Source: Croceifilum oryzae (GTDB lineage Bacteria > Bacillota > Bacilli > Thermoactinomycetales > Thermoactinomycetaceae). From it: DNA of 64,000 nucleotides. The stretch covers positions 1-64,000 of the forward strand of contig NZ_JAUSUV010000001.1 in the NCBI RefSeq assembly GCF_030814315.1, given 5' to 3'. Under the pieces are notes generated by a model. It saw nothing but the letters and a program-made list of their open reading frames with translations, made no database searches and was not told where the DNA came from. The translations under genes were made by a program, and so were the position numbers. Numbering within the stretch: position 1 is the first letter of the stretch; the number at the start of each line of letters is the position of its first letter. Below, piece after piece: positions 1 through 8,751 of this stretch.

Positions 1-28
1 AGATACGAATCGGTCGAGGGCTTATCCT
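1..28 (+). rRNA. 23S rRNA, 3' tail (partial)
   Basis: The first ~28 bases carry the conserved 3' end of a Firmicute 23S rRNA (CGGTCGAGGGCTTATCC), which pairs with the 5' end of the molecule outside this window. The exact last base is uncertain. A 5S gene on the same strand about 160 bases downstream supports the call. Confidence 0.8.
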
Positions 29-190
29 ACAAATCAATCATCTCTTTCGAGATGCAACTCTCTTTCTCTCATTTCTGATCTAATTTTGAAGGTGTAATTG
101 GAAAGATCAATCCTCTTTGCTTAGAAAAGAGAGTCTTATGGGTGACCTAAGACATGCTTTACCCACGCACTTTCAGCCAAATATATATGC

Positions 191-308
191 GTCTGGTGAT
201 GATGGCGGAGGGGATCCACTCGTTCCCATCCCGAACACGACCGTTAAGCCCTCCAGCGCCGATGGTACTTGGACCGCAGGGTCCTGGAAGAGTAGGACGT
301 CGCCAGGC
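191..308 (+). rRNA. rrf: 5S rRNA
   Basis: About 118 bases with the conserved 5S core (CCCATCCCGAACACG, then the CAGCGCCGATGGTA and GAGTAGGACGTCGCC elements). The ends close as helix I: GTCTGG at the 5' end pairs with CCAGGC at the 3' end, allowing one G-U. It is the last gene of the rRNA operon entering from the left. The open reading frame across it on the plus strand is not a gene. Confidence 0.95.
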
Positions 309-323
309 ATATACATAAAGAAA

Positions 324-365
324 AAGCATCTAGCTTATCCAATTGGACTAGATGCTTCTTTTTTT
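324..365 (+). terminator. rRNA operon terminator
   Basis: A perfect 10-bp stem (AAGCATCTAG / CTAGATGCTT) with a 14-base loop is followed by a run of T. It lies 15 bases after the 5S gene and ends the rRNA operon. Confidence 0.9.
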
Positions 366-628
366 GTTATCTCAAACAACTTGGGCTAAATGATTTTGTG
401 ATGCGAAAGCGTAACTCTTTTTATGGTTTAAGCCCTTAGGTATTACAGCTTCATCTAATAGAAAGTGTTTTATCTCTAGCTAGGCTAGGTGCTTGTGAAT
501 GAGGAATCTACCTGCTTGAAGAGTCGGGATCGCTAGTGGATACAATTATGGTTAATACCAATACCTAGAGGGTGTTTTTCTAATATCGTTATGCAAGAAT
601 AGTTATACAAAAGTATTTACAATTTGGT
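366..628. other. Gene-free spacer with a possible 16S-like fragment
   Basis: No convincing coding sequence on either strand. Around 510-565 a short stretch (CCTGCTTGAAG, then TCGGGATCGCTAGT, then GGATAC) resembles the 16S rRNA segment that normally reads CCTGCATGAAG-TCGGAATCGCTAGT, with a deletion after it. It is too short and diverged to be functional rRNA; it may be a decayed remnant or chance. Confidence 0.4.
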
Positions 629-988
629 TTACTCCATAGCGAGAACAACATTGCCTGTTGCTGAGCACCCTTGACTATATCCGTTTTGGCATTTCAAAAC
701 GAGTAGGTACTCACCTGGACCTTTTGGCTCCATTCCGTGTGCTGTCTCCCCTTTTCTCAGATAACCTGTTTTAACTACTTTCCCATTTTTCACGATCTCA
801 TATTGAATATAGTAACGGGTATCTTGACTAGCCTGTACGTCCCAACCAAAGTAGGTGTACTTATCAAGATTATATGTTTGAGAGAACACTATACGATCCT
901 GCTTGCCAAGCATCATTTCTTCACTGGCATGAGCCGTTTGCGATAGTAGGAGGAGAGAACCTAATGTTGCCATAATTACTTTTTTCAT
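629..988 (-). CDS. Small secreted protein, unknown function
   Basis: 119 residues. The start at 988 (protein MKKVIMATLG...) is preferred over an upstream ATG at 1027 because AAGGAA lies about 8 bases before it. Residues 1-21 form a Sec signal peptide with a likely cut after AHA. The mature part is about 98 residues, beta-rich by appearance, with two cysteines near the C-terminus (LKCQNGYSQGC) that could form a disulfide outside the cell. I do not recognise the family. It stands alone between the rRNA terminator and the nuo promoter, pointing away from nuo. Confidence 0.65.
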   Translation of the reverse strand: MKKVIMATLGSLLLLSQTAHASEEMMLGKQDRIVFSQTYNLDKYTYFGWDVQASQDTRYYIQYEIVKNGKVVKTGYLRKGETAHGMEPKGPGEYLLVLKCQNGYSQGCSATGNVVLAME

Positions 989-1027
989 TTTACATTCCTT
1001 CTTTCTGATTAGGTTGTTTCGTATCAT

Positions 1028-1588
1028 TCCATTTAGCGTGTCGGTTTGTAAAGATATCTAAATAGCTGGAAAGAAACCTTCTCGAATATACCATATGTTA
1101 AAAAACTGTGTCTATAAATTATTTTAAATTATCCATCAATTATTGTTTAAAACAGGGCGTCTAGTCTGGTGAATCAAATGAATTAGACTGTGATCGTAAT
1201 AGTAAAAAGTAGAAGATGTGAAAGGTAGACTTATGTTGAAAATTTCTAGCAATACTAAACAATAAAGGGATGAGCTAAATTAGGTTGTAGGAAATGGAGA
1301 GTCTGGTCGATTATTGCATGTTATTGATTTGCTTAGCGTAGCAACCCATAGCATAGGGCTTTCTTGGTACAATGTCTGAGTGTTCTTTGCGATTTTGCAA
1401 CTGCTCGCCCTAGCGAAGAGCGTGAAAACGGACACATTCACTTGATCGGTATTTAAGCAGTGTTTGAATAGACGATCCTGCCTTCGATTACCCAATAATT
1501 AATAGGGTTGAATCGAACTAACTACTGAACTATCACGTTTTTTCCCAAAAAGAAATCTACTTTTTTTAGATACATTATGTCAACAAGT
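1028..1588. other. Long intergenic region without a supported gene
   Basis: About 560 bases with no ORF that has both a ribosome-binding site and plausible protein composition. The 71-codon minus-strand frame at 1280-1495 has no Shine-Dalgarno sequence and no recognisable motif, so I treat it as chance. A small palindrome (GCTCGCCCTAGCGAAGAGC) lies near 1404-1422. The region may hold an RNA or a decayed gene, but nothing firm can be said. Confidence 0.4.
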
Positions 1589-1617
1589 TAGACACTATTT
1601 TCGCCTTTTGCTATAAT
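1589..1617 (+). promoter_or_regulatory. Sigma-A-type promoter of the nuo operon
   Basis: The -35 TAGACA (1589-1594) and a perfect -10 TATAAT (1612-1617) are separated by 17 bases. Transcription would start near 1624, leaving a leader of about 138 bases before nuoA. No riboswitch class was recognised in the leader. Confidence 0.6.
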
Positions 1618-1761
1618 CATTATTAATGATTCAAAACAATATATAAAATCATTCTATTGGTTCTAGTTTGTCATTAATGTTTTTTGATTTTGTTGTTGAG
1701 AATCAGGTTACACGCATAGTTTGTTAGAAGTATAGGCTATTTGGGCTAGGGGGGCTTTTGC

Positions 1762-2136
1762 ATGGAGTTAGAGGCTAGTTTTCTAACGATTGCTTGGTTT
1801 ATTGCACTTGGGATATTTCTACCTGTAGTAGCATTGACAGTTGGGAAGTGGATAAGACCGAATAAACCATCTTCTCGCAAAGCAATCACGTACGAAAGTG
1901 GTGTAGACCCAACAGGAGAGGGATGGGTGCAGTTCCATGTTCGTTATTATTTGTTTGCTCTTCTCTTTGTTATTTTCGATGTGGAGACTATTTTTCTCTA
2001 TCCATGGGCAGTCGCATATGACTCCTTACGGGCTACATTAGGTGTATGGGTTTTGTATGAAATGCTTATCTTTATAGGGCTTTTGGTATTAGGCCTCGCC
2101 TACGCTTGGAAAAAGAAGGTGTTGAAATGGGAGTAA
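1762..2136 (+). CDS. nuoA: NADH-quinone oxidoreductase subunit A
   Basis: 124 residues with three hydrophobic membrane segments (about residues 8-30, 62-85, 93-115). It shows the family motif [20 protein letters not shown] followed by the acidic [11 protein letters not shown] segment, which lies near the quinone channel in complex I. This is the first gene of an 11-gene operon, preceded by a sigma-A-type promoter and a G-rich ribosome-binding site (TAGGGGGGC). Its stop overlaps the nuoB start by 10 bases, implying translational coupling. Confidence 0.95.
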   Translation: MELEASFLTIAWFIALGIFLPVVALTVGKWIRPNKPSSRKAITYESGVDPTGEGWVQFHVRYYLFALLFVIFDVETIFLYPWAVAYDSLRATLGVWVLYEMLIFIGLLVLGLAYAWKKKVLKWE

Positions 2137-2648
2137 ATTTTGAGGATTTTTCTCCATTCGAGGAACAAGAGCTACAGCGAAATGTACTCACTACGAATCT
2201 AGAGCAAATGAAATCCCTCATTCGTAGCAATTCATTGTGGCCGCTAACATTTGGACTTGCTTGCTGTGCAATTGAAATGATGGGGACAGGTGGCTCTCAC
2301 TATGATCTGGACCGCTTTGGAGTGATTTTCCGTGCTTCTCCTCGTCAGTCAGATGTGATGATTGTAGCAGGTACGGTGACAAAGAAAATGGCACCGCTTT
2401 TACGTAGATTATATGATCAAATGCCGGAGCCTAAATGGGTTATCGCGATGGGTTCATGTGCGACAGCAGGCGGACCTTATATTAAGTCATACTCGGTAGT
2501 AAAAGGTGTCGACCAAATTGTGCCTGTTGATGTGTATATACCTGGTTGTCCCCCTAATCCAGCCGCATTAATATATGGAATCCACAAATTACAAGAAAAG
2601 ATTCGCTATGAAGCGAAGCACGGAAAGCGAGTGACAATCCGTGAGTGA
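2127..2648 (+). CDS. nuoB: NADH-quinone oxidoreductase subunit B (cluster N2)
   Basis: 173 residues from ATG 2127, chosen over TTG 2106 because GAAGGTG sits 6 bases upstream and the encoded N-terminus (MGVNFEDFS) suits the family. It carries the 4Fe-4S N2 ligands: the adjacent pair in [10 protein letters not shown], then GSCATAGG and the last in [10 protein letters not shown]2 is the terminal iron-sulfur centre that reduces quinone. The gene overlaps nuoA by 10 bases and nuoC by 8. Confidence 0.96.
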   Translation: MGVNFEDFSPFEEQELQRNVLTTNLEQMKSLIRSNSLWPLTFGLACCAIEMMGTGGSHYDLDRFGVIFRASPRQSDVMIVAGTVTKKMAPLLRRLYDQMPEPKWVIAMGSCATAGGPYIKSYSVVKGVDQIVPVDVYIPGCPPNPAALIYGIHKLQEKIRYEAKHGKRVTIRE

Positions 2649-3507
2649 TCAAGAAAAAGAACAAGAAAAAGAGCTCACTACAGAAACAAAGGCTGCTAAT
2701 GTGATGAGTGAAGAAACTGTAGAGATTAAATCAGCAAGTAAAGAGCAAGATGTTCAAAAGCCAGATGCTCTATCTCAAGAATTAAAGGATGAGGGATCTG
2801 TAAAGAATGAATCAGCAAGTGAAGAGCAAGGTATTCAAAAGCCAGATGCCCCGCCGTCTCAAGAGGTGACGGATGAGGGATCTGTAAAGAATGATTCAGT
2901 AAGTACAGGAGTGGACGTAGAGAACACAGTAACGAAGCCTCAGGCGGCATCTGTTCCCCCTAAGAAACCAGCGGCTACACCACGTCCAGCGGCGAAGAAA
3001 CCAGTGGAGGAGAAGCCCTTAGAGCCTTCTCGCAAGCAACCTTGGTTGGATAAGTTTGTGGTCAAGCTAAAGGATCTGGAAGGATCAGAGTATTTAGAGG
3101 ATGCTTTTATTAATCGAGCGAATAGTGATTTGCCAACGCTAGTCGTCAAAAGTGAGTGGTGGCGTTATCTTGCTCTATATTTACGGAATCATCCGGATTG
3201 TCAGTTTCATTATGTACAGAACTTTTCATCTGTGGATTATGAAACCCATTTGGAAGTGGTCGTACATCTCTTTTCATTTCCATATAAAGAACGTCTAGGA
3301 GTGCGAGTGAAAGTAGATCGAACAGAAGCAAAAGTAGATTCAGTGGCTGATATCTGGGCTGCAGCCAATTGGAATGAACGAGAAGCGTATGATTTGATGG
3401 GAATCACATTTGAGGGACATCCAGATTTGCGCAGAATTATGTTGACGGATCAGTGGGTAGGGCATCCGCTGCGTAAAGATTATGTTCCGTATGATGAGGG
3501 GGTGTGA
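2641..3507 (+). CDS. nuoC: NADH-quinone oxidoreductase subunit C with long repetitive N-terminal extension
   Basis: 288 residues from GTG 2641. The C-terminal ~150 residues form the 30-kDa subunit domain with the signature [10 protein letters not shown] followed by [10 protein letters not shown]. The first ~140 residues are an added hydrophilic arm. It is glutamate- and lysine-rich, contains two imperfect 27-28 residue repeats (about residues 31-84, each with EQ-x-QKPDA and DEGSVKN), and ends in a proline-alanine-lysine stretch. Extended NuoC proteins occur in Bacillales; the role of the extension is unknown. The start codon lies inside the nuoB stop region (8-base overlap). Confidence 0.93.
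   Translation: MSDQEKEQEKELTTETKAANVMSEETVEIKSASKEQDVQKPDALSQELKDEGSVKNESASEEQGIQKPDAPPSQEVTDEGSVKNDSVSTGVDVENTVTKPQAASVPPKKPAATPRPAAKKPVEEKPLEPSRKQPWLDKFVVKLKDLEGSEYLEDAFINRANSDLPTLVVKSEWWRYLALYLRNHPDCQFHYVQNFSSVDYETHLEVVVHLFSFPYKERLGVRVKVDRTEAKVDSVADIWAAANWNEREAYDLMGITFEGHPDLRRIMLTDQWVGHPLRKDYVPYDEGV
2731..2898 (+). repeat. In-frame tandem repeat inside nuoC
   Basis: Copies starting at 2731 (TCAGCAAGTAAAGAGCAAGA) and 2812 are closely similar, and a third decayed start is at 2896. The unit lengths, 81 and 84 bases, are multiples of three, so copy number can change without breaking the frame. Confidence 0.8.
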
Positions 3508-3509
3508 GC

Positions 3510-4607
3510 ATGCTACGTACAGAGGAAATGTTGTTAAATATGGGTCCACAGCACCCTAGTACCCACGGTGTTTTACGTCTGGTCATCAAAATTGATGGAG
3601 AGATTATCCGTGAGGTTGATCCAGTGATAGGTTATCTGCATCGTGGGACAGAAAAGTTAGCTGAGGATTTAACGTACACACAGATCATCCCCTATACAGA
3701 TCGCCTCGACTATGTATCGGCGATGACAAATAACTATGCGGTGGTTCATGCGACGGAGAAGTTGATGGGTCTTGAAATCCCAGAGCGTGCTGAGTATCTC
3801 CGGATGATTACGATGGAACTAAATCGGGTTGCGAGCCACTTAGTTTGGGTGGGGACCTATCTACTTGATTTAGGTGCCATGAGTCCATTCCTTTACTGCT
3901 TTCAGGATCGTGAAACCATCTTGAACCTATTTAATGAGCTTTGTGGTGCACGTTTAACATATAACTACATGCGCGTGGGTGGGGTGAAGTGGGATGCCCC
4001 AGATGGATGGCTTCAGAAAGTGGAAGAATTTGTCCTCTATATGCAAAAGGAATTGGCTACTTATCATGACCTGATCTCAGGCAATGATATTTTCCTTCAG
4101 CGGACGAGGGGGATTGGGATTTATACAAAGGAGCAGGCTCTCTCCTATGCGTTATCAGGAAGTAATCTTCGTGTGACAGGAGTTCCTTGGGATTTAAGGC
4201 AACATCAGTCGTATTCGTTGTATCATCAGTTTCAGTTTGAGATTCCGATTGGCGAAAAGGGAGATGTATTAGATAAATATCATCTTCGAATGCAGGAGAT
4301 AGCTGAATCATTAAAAATTGTGAAGCAAGTTCTTGGTGTGATTAAAGAAGGACCGATCATGGGGAAAGTGCCGAAAGTACTACGTGTTCCAGAAGGGGAG
4401 TTTTATACAGGTGTAGAGTCCCCACGGGGAGAGTTAGGCTGTCACATCGTTAGCAATGGAAAAAACAAGCCGTGGCGTTTGAAATTCCGTCGCCCATCCT
4501 TTTACAACCTTCAAATCTTGCCAGATTTGCTAAAGGGAGAGAATATTTCAAACTTGGTTGCGATTTTAGGTGGGATTGATATTATTCTGGGAGAGGTTGA
4601 TGGGTAA
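3510..4607 (+). CDS. nuoD: NADH-quinone oxidoreductase subunit D
   Basis: 365 residues from ATG 3510. An in-frame GTG at 3504 is only 2 bases from GAGGGGG, while ATG 3510 has 8-base spacing, so it is preferred. The 49-kDa subunit motifs GPQHPSTHGVLRLV and GYLHRGTEKLAE near the N-terminus contain the quinone-site histidine of the family. The C-terminus ends LGGIDIILGEVDG, as is typical. The protein sits in the peripheral arm beside NuoB. Its stop overlaps the nuoH start as TAATG. Confidence 0.96.
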   Translation: MLRTEEMLLNMGPQHPSTHGVLRLVIKIDGEIIREVDPVIGYLHRGTEKLAEDLTYTQIIPYTDRLDYVSAMTNNYAVVHATEKLMGLEIPERAEYLRMITMELNRVASHLVWVGTYLLDLGAMSPFLYCFQDRETILNLFNELCGARLTYNYMRVGGVKWDAPDGWLQKVEEFVLYMQKELATYHDLISGNDIFLQRTRGIGIYTKEQALSYALSGSNLRVTGVPWDLRQHQSYSLYHQFQFEIPIGEKGDVLDKYHLRMQEIAESLKIVKQVLGVIKEGPIMGKVPKVLRVPEGEFYTGVESPRGELGCHIVSNGKNKPWRLKFRRPSFYNLQILPDLLKGENISNLVAILGGIDIILGEVDG

Positions 4608-5581
4608 TGGATGTATTCTTCTATCTCGGTCCGATCATCTTAATGCTTCTATTACTAGGTTTTGTGACATATGCCATTTTGTTTGAGCGGAAAGTCATCG
4701 GATGGATTCAAAATCGACCTGGTCCAAACCAAGTCGGTCCATGGGGATTATTTCAAACCATTGCAGACGTATTAAAGCTATTGCTAAAAGAAGATGTAGT
4801 ACCAGGGAAAGCAGATCGCTCCTTGTTCAAATTAGCACCGATTATTGCGTTTGTACCGGCATTTGCTATATTGGCAGTGATTCCATTTACAGAAACATGG
4901 CAGTTTGGCGATTTTGCGGTGGGGCTTTTATATTACATCGCGATCTCTAGTATTACGATTATCGGGATTTTGACAGGGGCTTGGGCTTCTAATAATAAAT
5001 ATTCTCTACTCGGTGGGATGCGCTCAGCTGCACAGATGATTAGCTATGAGATTCCACTTGTGCTTTCAGTGGTCGGAATTGTGATGACAACGGGGTCTCT
5101 CGATCTAAACGATATTGTCCTAGCGCAGAAAAAAGTTTGGTTTATCGTTCCGCAATTTTTAGCGTTTCTGATCTTTCTGATCGCTTCATTGGCAGAGCTA
5201 AATCGAACCCCCTTTGATTTGCCAGAAGCAGAGTCAGAGTTAGTAGCTGGGTATCACGTGGAATATACAGGCTTTCGTTTTGCTTTTTTTATGCTCGCGG
5301 AGTATGTGTACGTTTTTGCGATGGCATCGCTTACCACGTGTCTCTTTTTAGGCGGCTGGCTTCCATTGTTTGGATTGACGATGATTCCTGGGATCTTGTG
5401 GTTCCTACTAAAGTTCTCGCTAGTGGTATTTTCGTTATTTTGGATTCGGGCAACAATGCCGCGACTACGTGTAGACCAACTCATGCAGTTTGCTTGGAAA
5501 GTGCTACTTCCATTATCGCTTCTCAATATTTTCTTAACAGCGATTTTTAAAGAAATACCCGTTCTTTCTTCATTCTATTGA
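4607..5581 (+). CDS. nuoH: NADH-quinone oxidoreductase subunit H
   Basis: 324 residues, about eight membrane segments. Family motifs present are ERKVIGWIQNRPGPNQVGP near the N-terminus and LNRTPFDLPEAESELVAGY in the middle. These acidic loop residues line the quinone chamber and the E-channel connecting quinone chemistry to proton pumping. The start overlaps the nuoD stop by one base (TAATG). The length is usual. Confidence 0.96.
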   Translation: MDVFFYLGPIILMLLLLGFVTYAILFERKVIGWIQNRPGPNQVGPWGLFQTIADVLKLLLKEDVVPGKADRSLFKLAPIIAFVPAFAILAVIPFTETWQFGDFAVGLLYYIAISSITIIGILTGAWASNNKYSLLGGMRSAAQMISYEIPLVLSVVGIVMTTGSLDLNDIVLAQKKVWFIVPQFLAFLIFLIASLAELNRTPFDLPEAESELVAGYHVEYTGFRFAFFMLAEYVYVFAMASLTTCLFLGGWLPLFGLTMIPGILWFLLKFSLVVFSLFWIRATMPRLRVDQLMQFAWKVLLPLSLLNIFLTAIFKEIPVLSSFY

Positions 5582-5610
5582 TTTGATTGAGACAAGGTAG
5601 GTGGAACAGA

Positions 5611-6063
5611 ATGTTTGGATTGGTAAAAGGGCTTGGTGTAACTCTGAAAAACATGACGAAGCCGAAAGTTACCTATAATTACCCTGCGGAACCCATTCCC
5701 GTTCCAGATCGATTTCGAGGGATTCAGCACTTTGATGCGGAGAAATGCATCGTTTGTAATCAATGTGCGTTGGTTTGTCCAACCGATTGTATTACGCTCA
5801 CAGGAAAGAGAAATCCAGATCCTGAGAAAAAAGGAAAAGTAATTGAAATCTACGATATAAATTTTGAAATTTGTATTTTGTGCGACTTGTGTACAGAAGT
5901 TTGTCCCACAGAAGCGATTGTGATGACCAATAACTTTGAATTAGCGACTTATAGCCGCGATGATCTATTCAAGAATATGCAGTGGCTTCATGATAACAAT
6001 CAAAATATTCGTCAAGAAAACATGTCTAGCAAACCGCCTGGTGCTGCAGGGGGGGCGAAGTAA
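5611..6063 (+). CDS. nuoI: NADH-quinone oxidoreductase subunit I (two 4Fe-4S)
   Basis: 150 residues from ATG 5611, preceded by AGGTGG at 6-base spacing; an in-frame upstream start has no such site. It has two ferredoxin-type motifs, CIVCNQCALVCP and CILCDLCTEVCP, binding clusters N6a and N6b that pass electrons to N2. The C-terminal tail is glycine/alanine-rich. The stop overlaps the nuoJ start as TAATG. Confidence 0.96.
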   Translation: MFGLVKGLGVTLKNMTKPKVTYNYPAEPIPVPDRFRGIQHFDAEKCIVCNQCALVCPTDCITLTGKRNPDPEKKGKVIEIYDINFEICILCDLCTEVCPTEAIVMTNNFELATYSRDDLFKNMQWLHDNNQNIRQENMSSKPPGAAGGAK

Positions 6064-6569
6064 TGGAGATTACGGGCGAATTTATTGCGTTTTTTATTCT
6101 ATCTGTTTTAGCGATTTGCGGAGCCGTCTTTATGATCTTCTTCACAAACGTTGTTCATATGGGAGTATCGATGGCATTTACCTTCCTCAGTATTGCGGGC
6201 ATCTACTTTTTACTAAACGCTGATTTCCTTGCTGTTATTCAAATTATGGTGTACACCGGTGCTATTTCCATTTTGATGTTATTTGGAATTATGATGACGA
6301 GACATAAAGAGACGGAAGAGAAGTTAAATCGTCCGATTCATTATTGGCTAAGTATAGCAGGTGCTGGCGTTTTACTAGTGAGTTTGGTCTTGTTATCACG
6401 GGGAGCTACATTTGTCTCGGACTCTGTTGATACGAAAGGATACGGGATTGCGAAGATCGGTGAACTGTTCTTTGGGACGTATATGATTCCATTTGAGCTT
6501 GCTTCGATCTTACTACTGGTTGCTCTGATTGGATCGATCATCATGGCTAAGAAAGAGGGGCAGGAGTAA
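6063..6569 (+). CDS. nuoJ: NADH-quinone oxidoreductase subunit J
   Basis: 168 residues with five predicted membrane segments (about 7-25, 29-50, 55-78, 94-112, 140-162). The conserved stretch [20 protein letters not shown] is the pi-bulge helix typical of NuoJ/ND6. It is membrane-arm subunit linking the E-channel to the antiporter-like subunits. It is coupled to both neighbours by TAATG overlaps. Confidence 0.93.
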   Translation: MEITGEFIAFFILSVLAICGAVFMIFFTNVVHMGVSMAFTFLSIAGIYFLLNADFLAVIQIMVYTGAISILMLFGIMMTRHKETEEKLNRPIHYWLSIAGAGVLLVSLVLLSRGATFVSDSVDTKGYGIAKIGELFFGTYMIPFELASILLLVALIGSIIMAKKEGQE

Positions 6570-6874
6570 TGTTAATAGCTTCTTATCTAGCGCTGGCAGC
6601 CATCTTATTTGTCATTGGACTGATTGGCGTGTTAACCAAACGGAATGCAGTGATCGTGCTGTTCTCACTGGAATTAATGCTAAATGCCGCCAATATCAAT
6701 TTCGTGACATTTTCAAAAATGGGTCTCGTGCCTAATTTGAATGGGCAAGTATTTGCGTTATTTAATGTGGTGGTTGCTGCGGCAGAAGCGGCGGTGGGTC
6801 TGGCTATTTTGTTTGCTATTTATCGTAATCGAGAAACAATCGATGCGGAGAAACTTAATTTGTTGAAGGGATAG
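6569..6874 (+). CDS. nuoK: NADH-quinone oxidoreductase subunit K
   Basis: 101 residues, three membrane helices, the usual length for NuoK. It carries the conserved helix-2 glutamate ([15 protein letters not shown]) and the helix-3 glutamate ([15 protein letters not shown]), which form part of the proton path. Its start overlaps the nuoJ stop, and the nuoL start follows after a 14-base gap. Confidence 0.95.
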   Translation: MLIASYLALAAILFVIGLIGVLTKRNAVIVLFSLELMLNAANINFVTFSKMGLVPNLNGQVFALFNVVVAAAEAAVGLAILFAIYRNRETIDAEKLNLLKG

Positions 6875-6888
6875 AGGTGGTATGAAGC

Positions 6889-8751
6889 ATGATGTTTACA
6901 TGGGCATGGGTTTACCCTCTTTTTCCATTGATTGCGTTCGTTCTTCTCATTGCCTTACGTGATGTAATGAAGAAAAAGCTTGCAGTTATAGTAAGCTTGA
7001 TTGGGATTGGCGTTTCATTCGGTTTTGCTGTCTATCTAACGTGGATGGGAATTTTTCAACAAAGTGTGATTCAAACCACAAAGTACCAGTGGTTTTCGAT
7101 AGCAGGCAAACCACTGTACCTTGATTTTATGTTAGAGCCATTAAATATTGTGATGATCTTTTTAGTGTCATTGGTTAGTTTATTGGTACAAATTTATTCA
7201 ATGGGATATATGAAGGGTGATGCTCGTATTACCACGTTTTATGCATATCTATCTTTGTTTACTAGCTCGATGTTAGGGCTCGTAATCTCAGCTAATTTGC
7301 TACAAATTTATTTCTTCTGGGAACTAGTAGGTTTGTGTTCCTTCTTACTAGTAGGATTTTGGTATTTTAAACCGGAAGCAAAGGAAGCGGCGAAAAAGGC
7401 GTTTATCATTACGAGAATTGGTGACATTGGTTTGTTGATCGCGATCTTTATGATCTTTCAAAAAGTAGGCAGTTTTGATCTACGAGTGATTCAACATGCG
7501 GTTGACTCAGGTGTATTGACGGGTGGAGCATTAACCACTGTGGCGATTCTCATCTTCGTGGGGGCCGTGGGGAAATCGGGCCAGTTTCCTTTACATACTT
7601 GGTTGCCTGATGCGATGGAAGGGCCGACCCCAGTAAGTGCTCTCATCCATGCGGCTACAATGGTTGCGGCAGGAGTTTACTTAGTAGGGAATCTATTCTT
7701 CTTGTTTGAGGGTTCCGAGGTGGCTCTTACAACTGTGGCCTATATCGGTGGATTTACAGCTTTATTTGCGGCGACGATCGCGGTTACACAGAACGATATC
7801 AAACGGGTTCTCGCATACTCGACCGTTAGCCAACTAGGCTTTATGATGCTGGGGATGGGTGTAGGCTCTGTTTATGCAAGTAGCTTTCACCTTCTCATGC
7901 ATGGATTTTTTAAAGCCCTTCTCTTCTTAGCAGCGGGTGCGGTGATTGTTGCCTTGCACCATGAGCAAGACATACGCAAAATGGGCGGGTTATGGAAGCA
8001 ATCGAAGTGGCTTAGCATTCCTTTCTTAATTGGATGTTTATCGATCTCTGGAATCCCGCCGTTCTCAGGTTTTTTCTCAAAGGACGAAATCCTGTATGCG
8101 ATCCAGTTATCAGGTAAGAAAGATTTGCTAGCGATTGGGTTACTCACAACCTTTTTTACAGCTTTTTATATGTTCCGTCTCTTTTATCTGGTGTTTGCCA
8201 AGAAATCCCGAGGGGATCAAAAAGTCCATTCGATTTCTAGGAGTATGAAGGTTAGTTTAGCTGTTTTAGCGGTATTTTCGATCGTTGGGGGATTCTTTTC
8301 TTTTCCAACGACGAGTGCAAACGCTGAAACGATCACTCAGATAACGAAATTACAGGGTCATGCACCTCTTTGGCTAATCGGCTCTGCTGTAGGCGCTTCC
8401 TTGTTAGGAATCCTGTTGGCTACTTTTCTATATGTGTGGAGACAAGGATCAGCTGACGGATTGGCGAAACGACTTTCTTGGCTCTATCAAGTATCGTATC
8501 GGAAATATTGGATTGATGAGCTTTACCAGATGATGTTTGTCTCATCATTGAAAGCAGTTGCGTGGTTCTTGAACGGATTTGACCGCTTTGTGGTAGGTGG
8601 GATTGTCCGTTTTGTGGGCTGGGGGACGATGTCTATAGGTAGGTTGGGTTCTATGATGCAAAATGGGCAGATTCAAACCTATGTATTGGTAAGTCTCATT
8701 GCATTCCTAATTTTGTTTGTTAGTTTGGCGTTCGGGAGGTTGATCGGATGA
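6889..8751 (+). CDS. nuoL: NADH-quinone oxidoreductase subunit L
   Basis: 620 residues, about 15-16 membrane segments, starting at ATG 6889 with GAGGTGG 8 bases upstream. It is the distal antiporter-like subunit. Visible family signatures are FFWELVGLCSFLLVGFW (helix 5 glutamate), KSGQFPLHTWLPDAMEGPTP (helix 7 lysine region) and SKDEILYA further on. The C-terminus should form the long lateral helix. It overlaps nuoM by ATGA. Confidence 0.95.
   Translation: MMFTWAWVYPLFPLIAFVLLIALRDVMKKKLAVIVSLIGIGVSFGFAVYLTWMGIFQQSVIQTTKYQWFSIAGKPLYLDFMLEPLNIVMIFLVSLVSLLVQIYSMGYMKGDARITTFYAYLSLFTSSMLGLVISANLLQIYFFWELVGLCSFLLVGFWYFKPEAKEAAKKAFIITRIGDIGLLIAIFMIFQKVGSFDLRVIQHAVDSGVLTGGALTTVAILIFVGAVGKSGQFPLHTWLPDAMEGPTPVSALIHAATMVAAGVYLVGNLFFLFEGSEVALTTVAYIGGFTALFAATIAVTQNDIKRVLAYSTVSQLGFMMLGMGVGSVYASSFHLLMHGFFKALLFLAAGAVIVALHHEQDIRKMGGLWKQSKWLSIPFLIGCLSISGIPPFSGFFSKDEILYAIQLSGKKDLLAIGLLTTFFTAFYMFRLFYLVFAKKSRGDQKVHSISRSMKVSLAVLAVFSIVGGFFSFPTTSANAETITQITKLQGHAPLWLIGSAVGASLLGILLATFLYVWRQGSADGLAKRLSWLYQVSYRKYWIDELYQMMFVSSLKAVAWFLNGFDRFVVGGIVRFVGWGTMSIGRLGSMMQNGQIQTYVLVSLIAFLILFVSLAFGRLIG

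Noticed and set aside
117-389. 90-codon plus-strand frame
   Set aside because: It runs straight through the 5S rRNA and its terminator.
1280-1495. 71-codon minus-strand frame before nuoA
   Set aside because: No ribosome-binding site, no recognisable motif, composition not protein-like.
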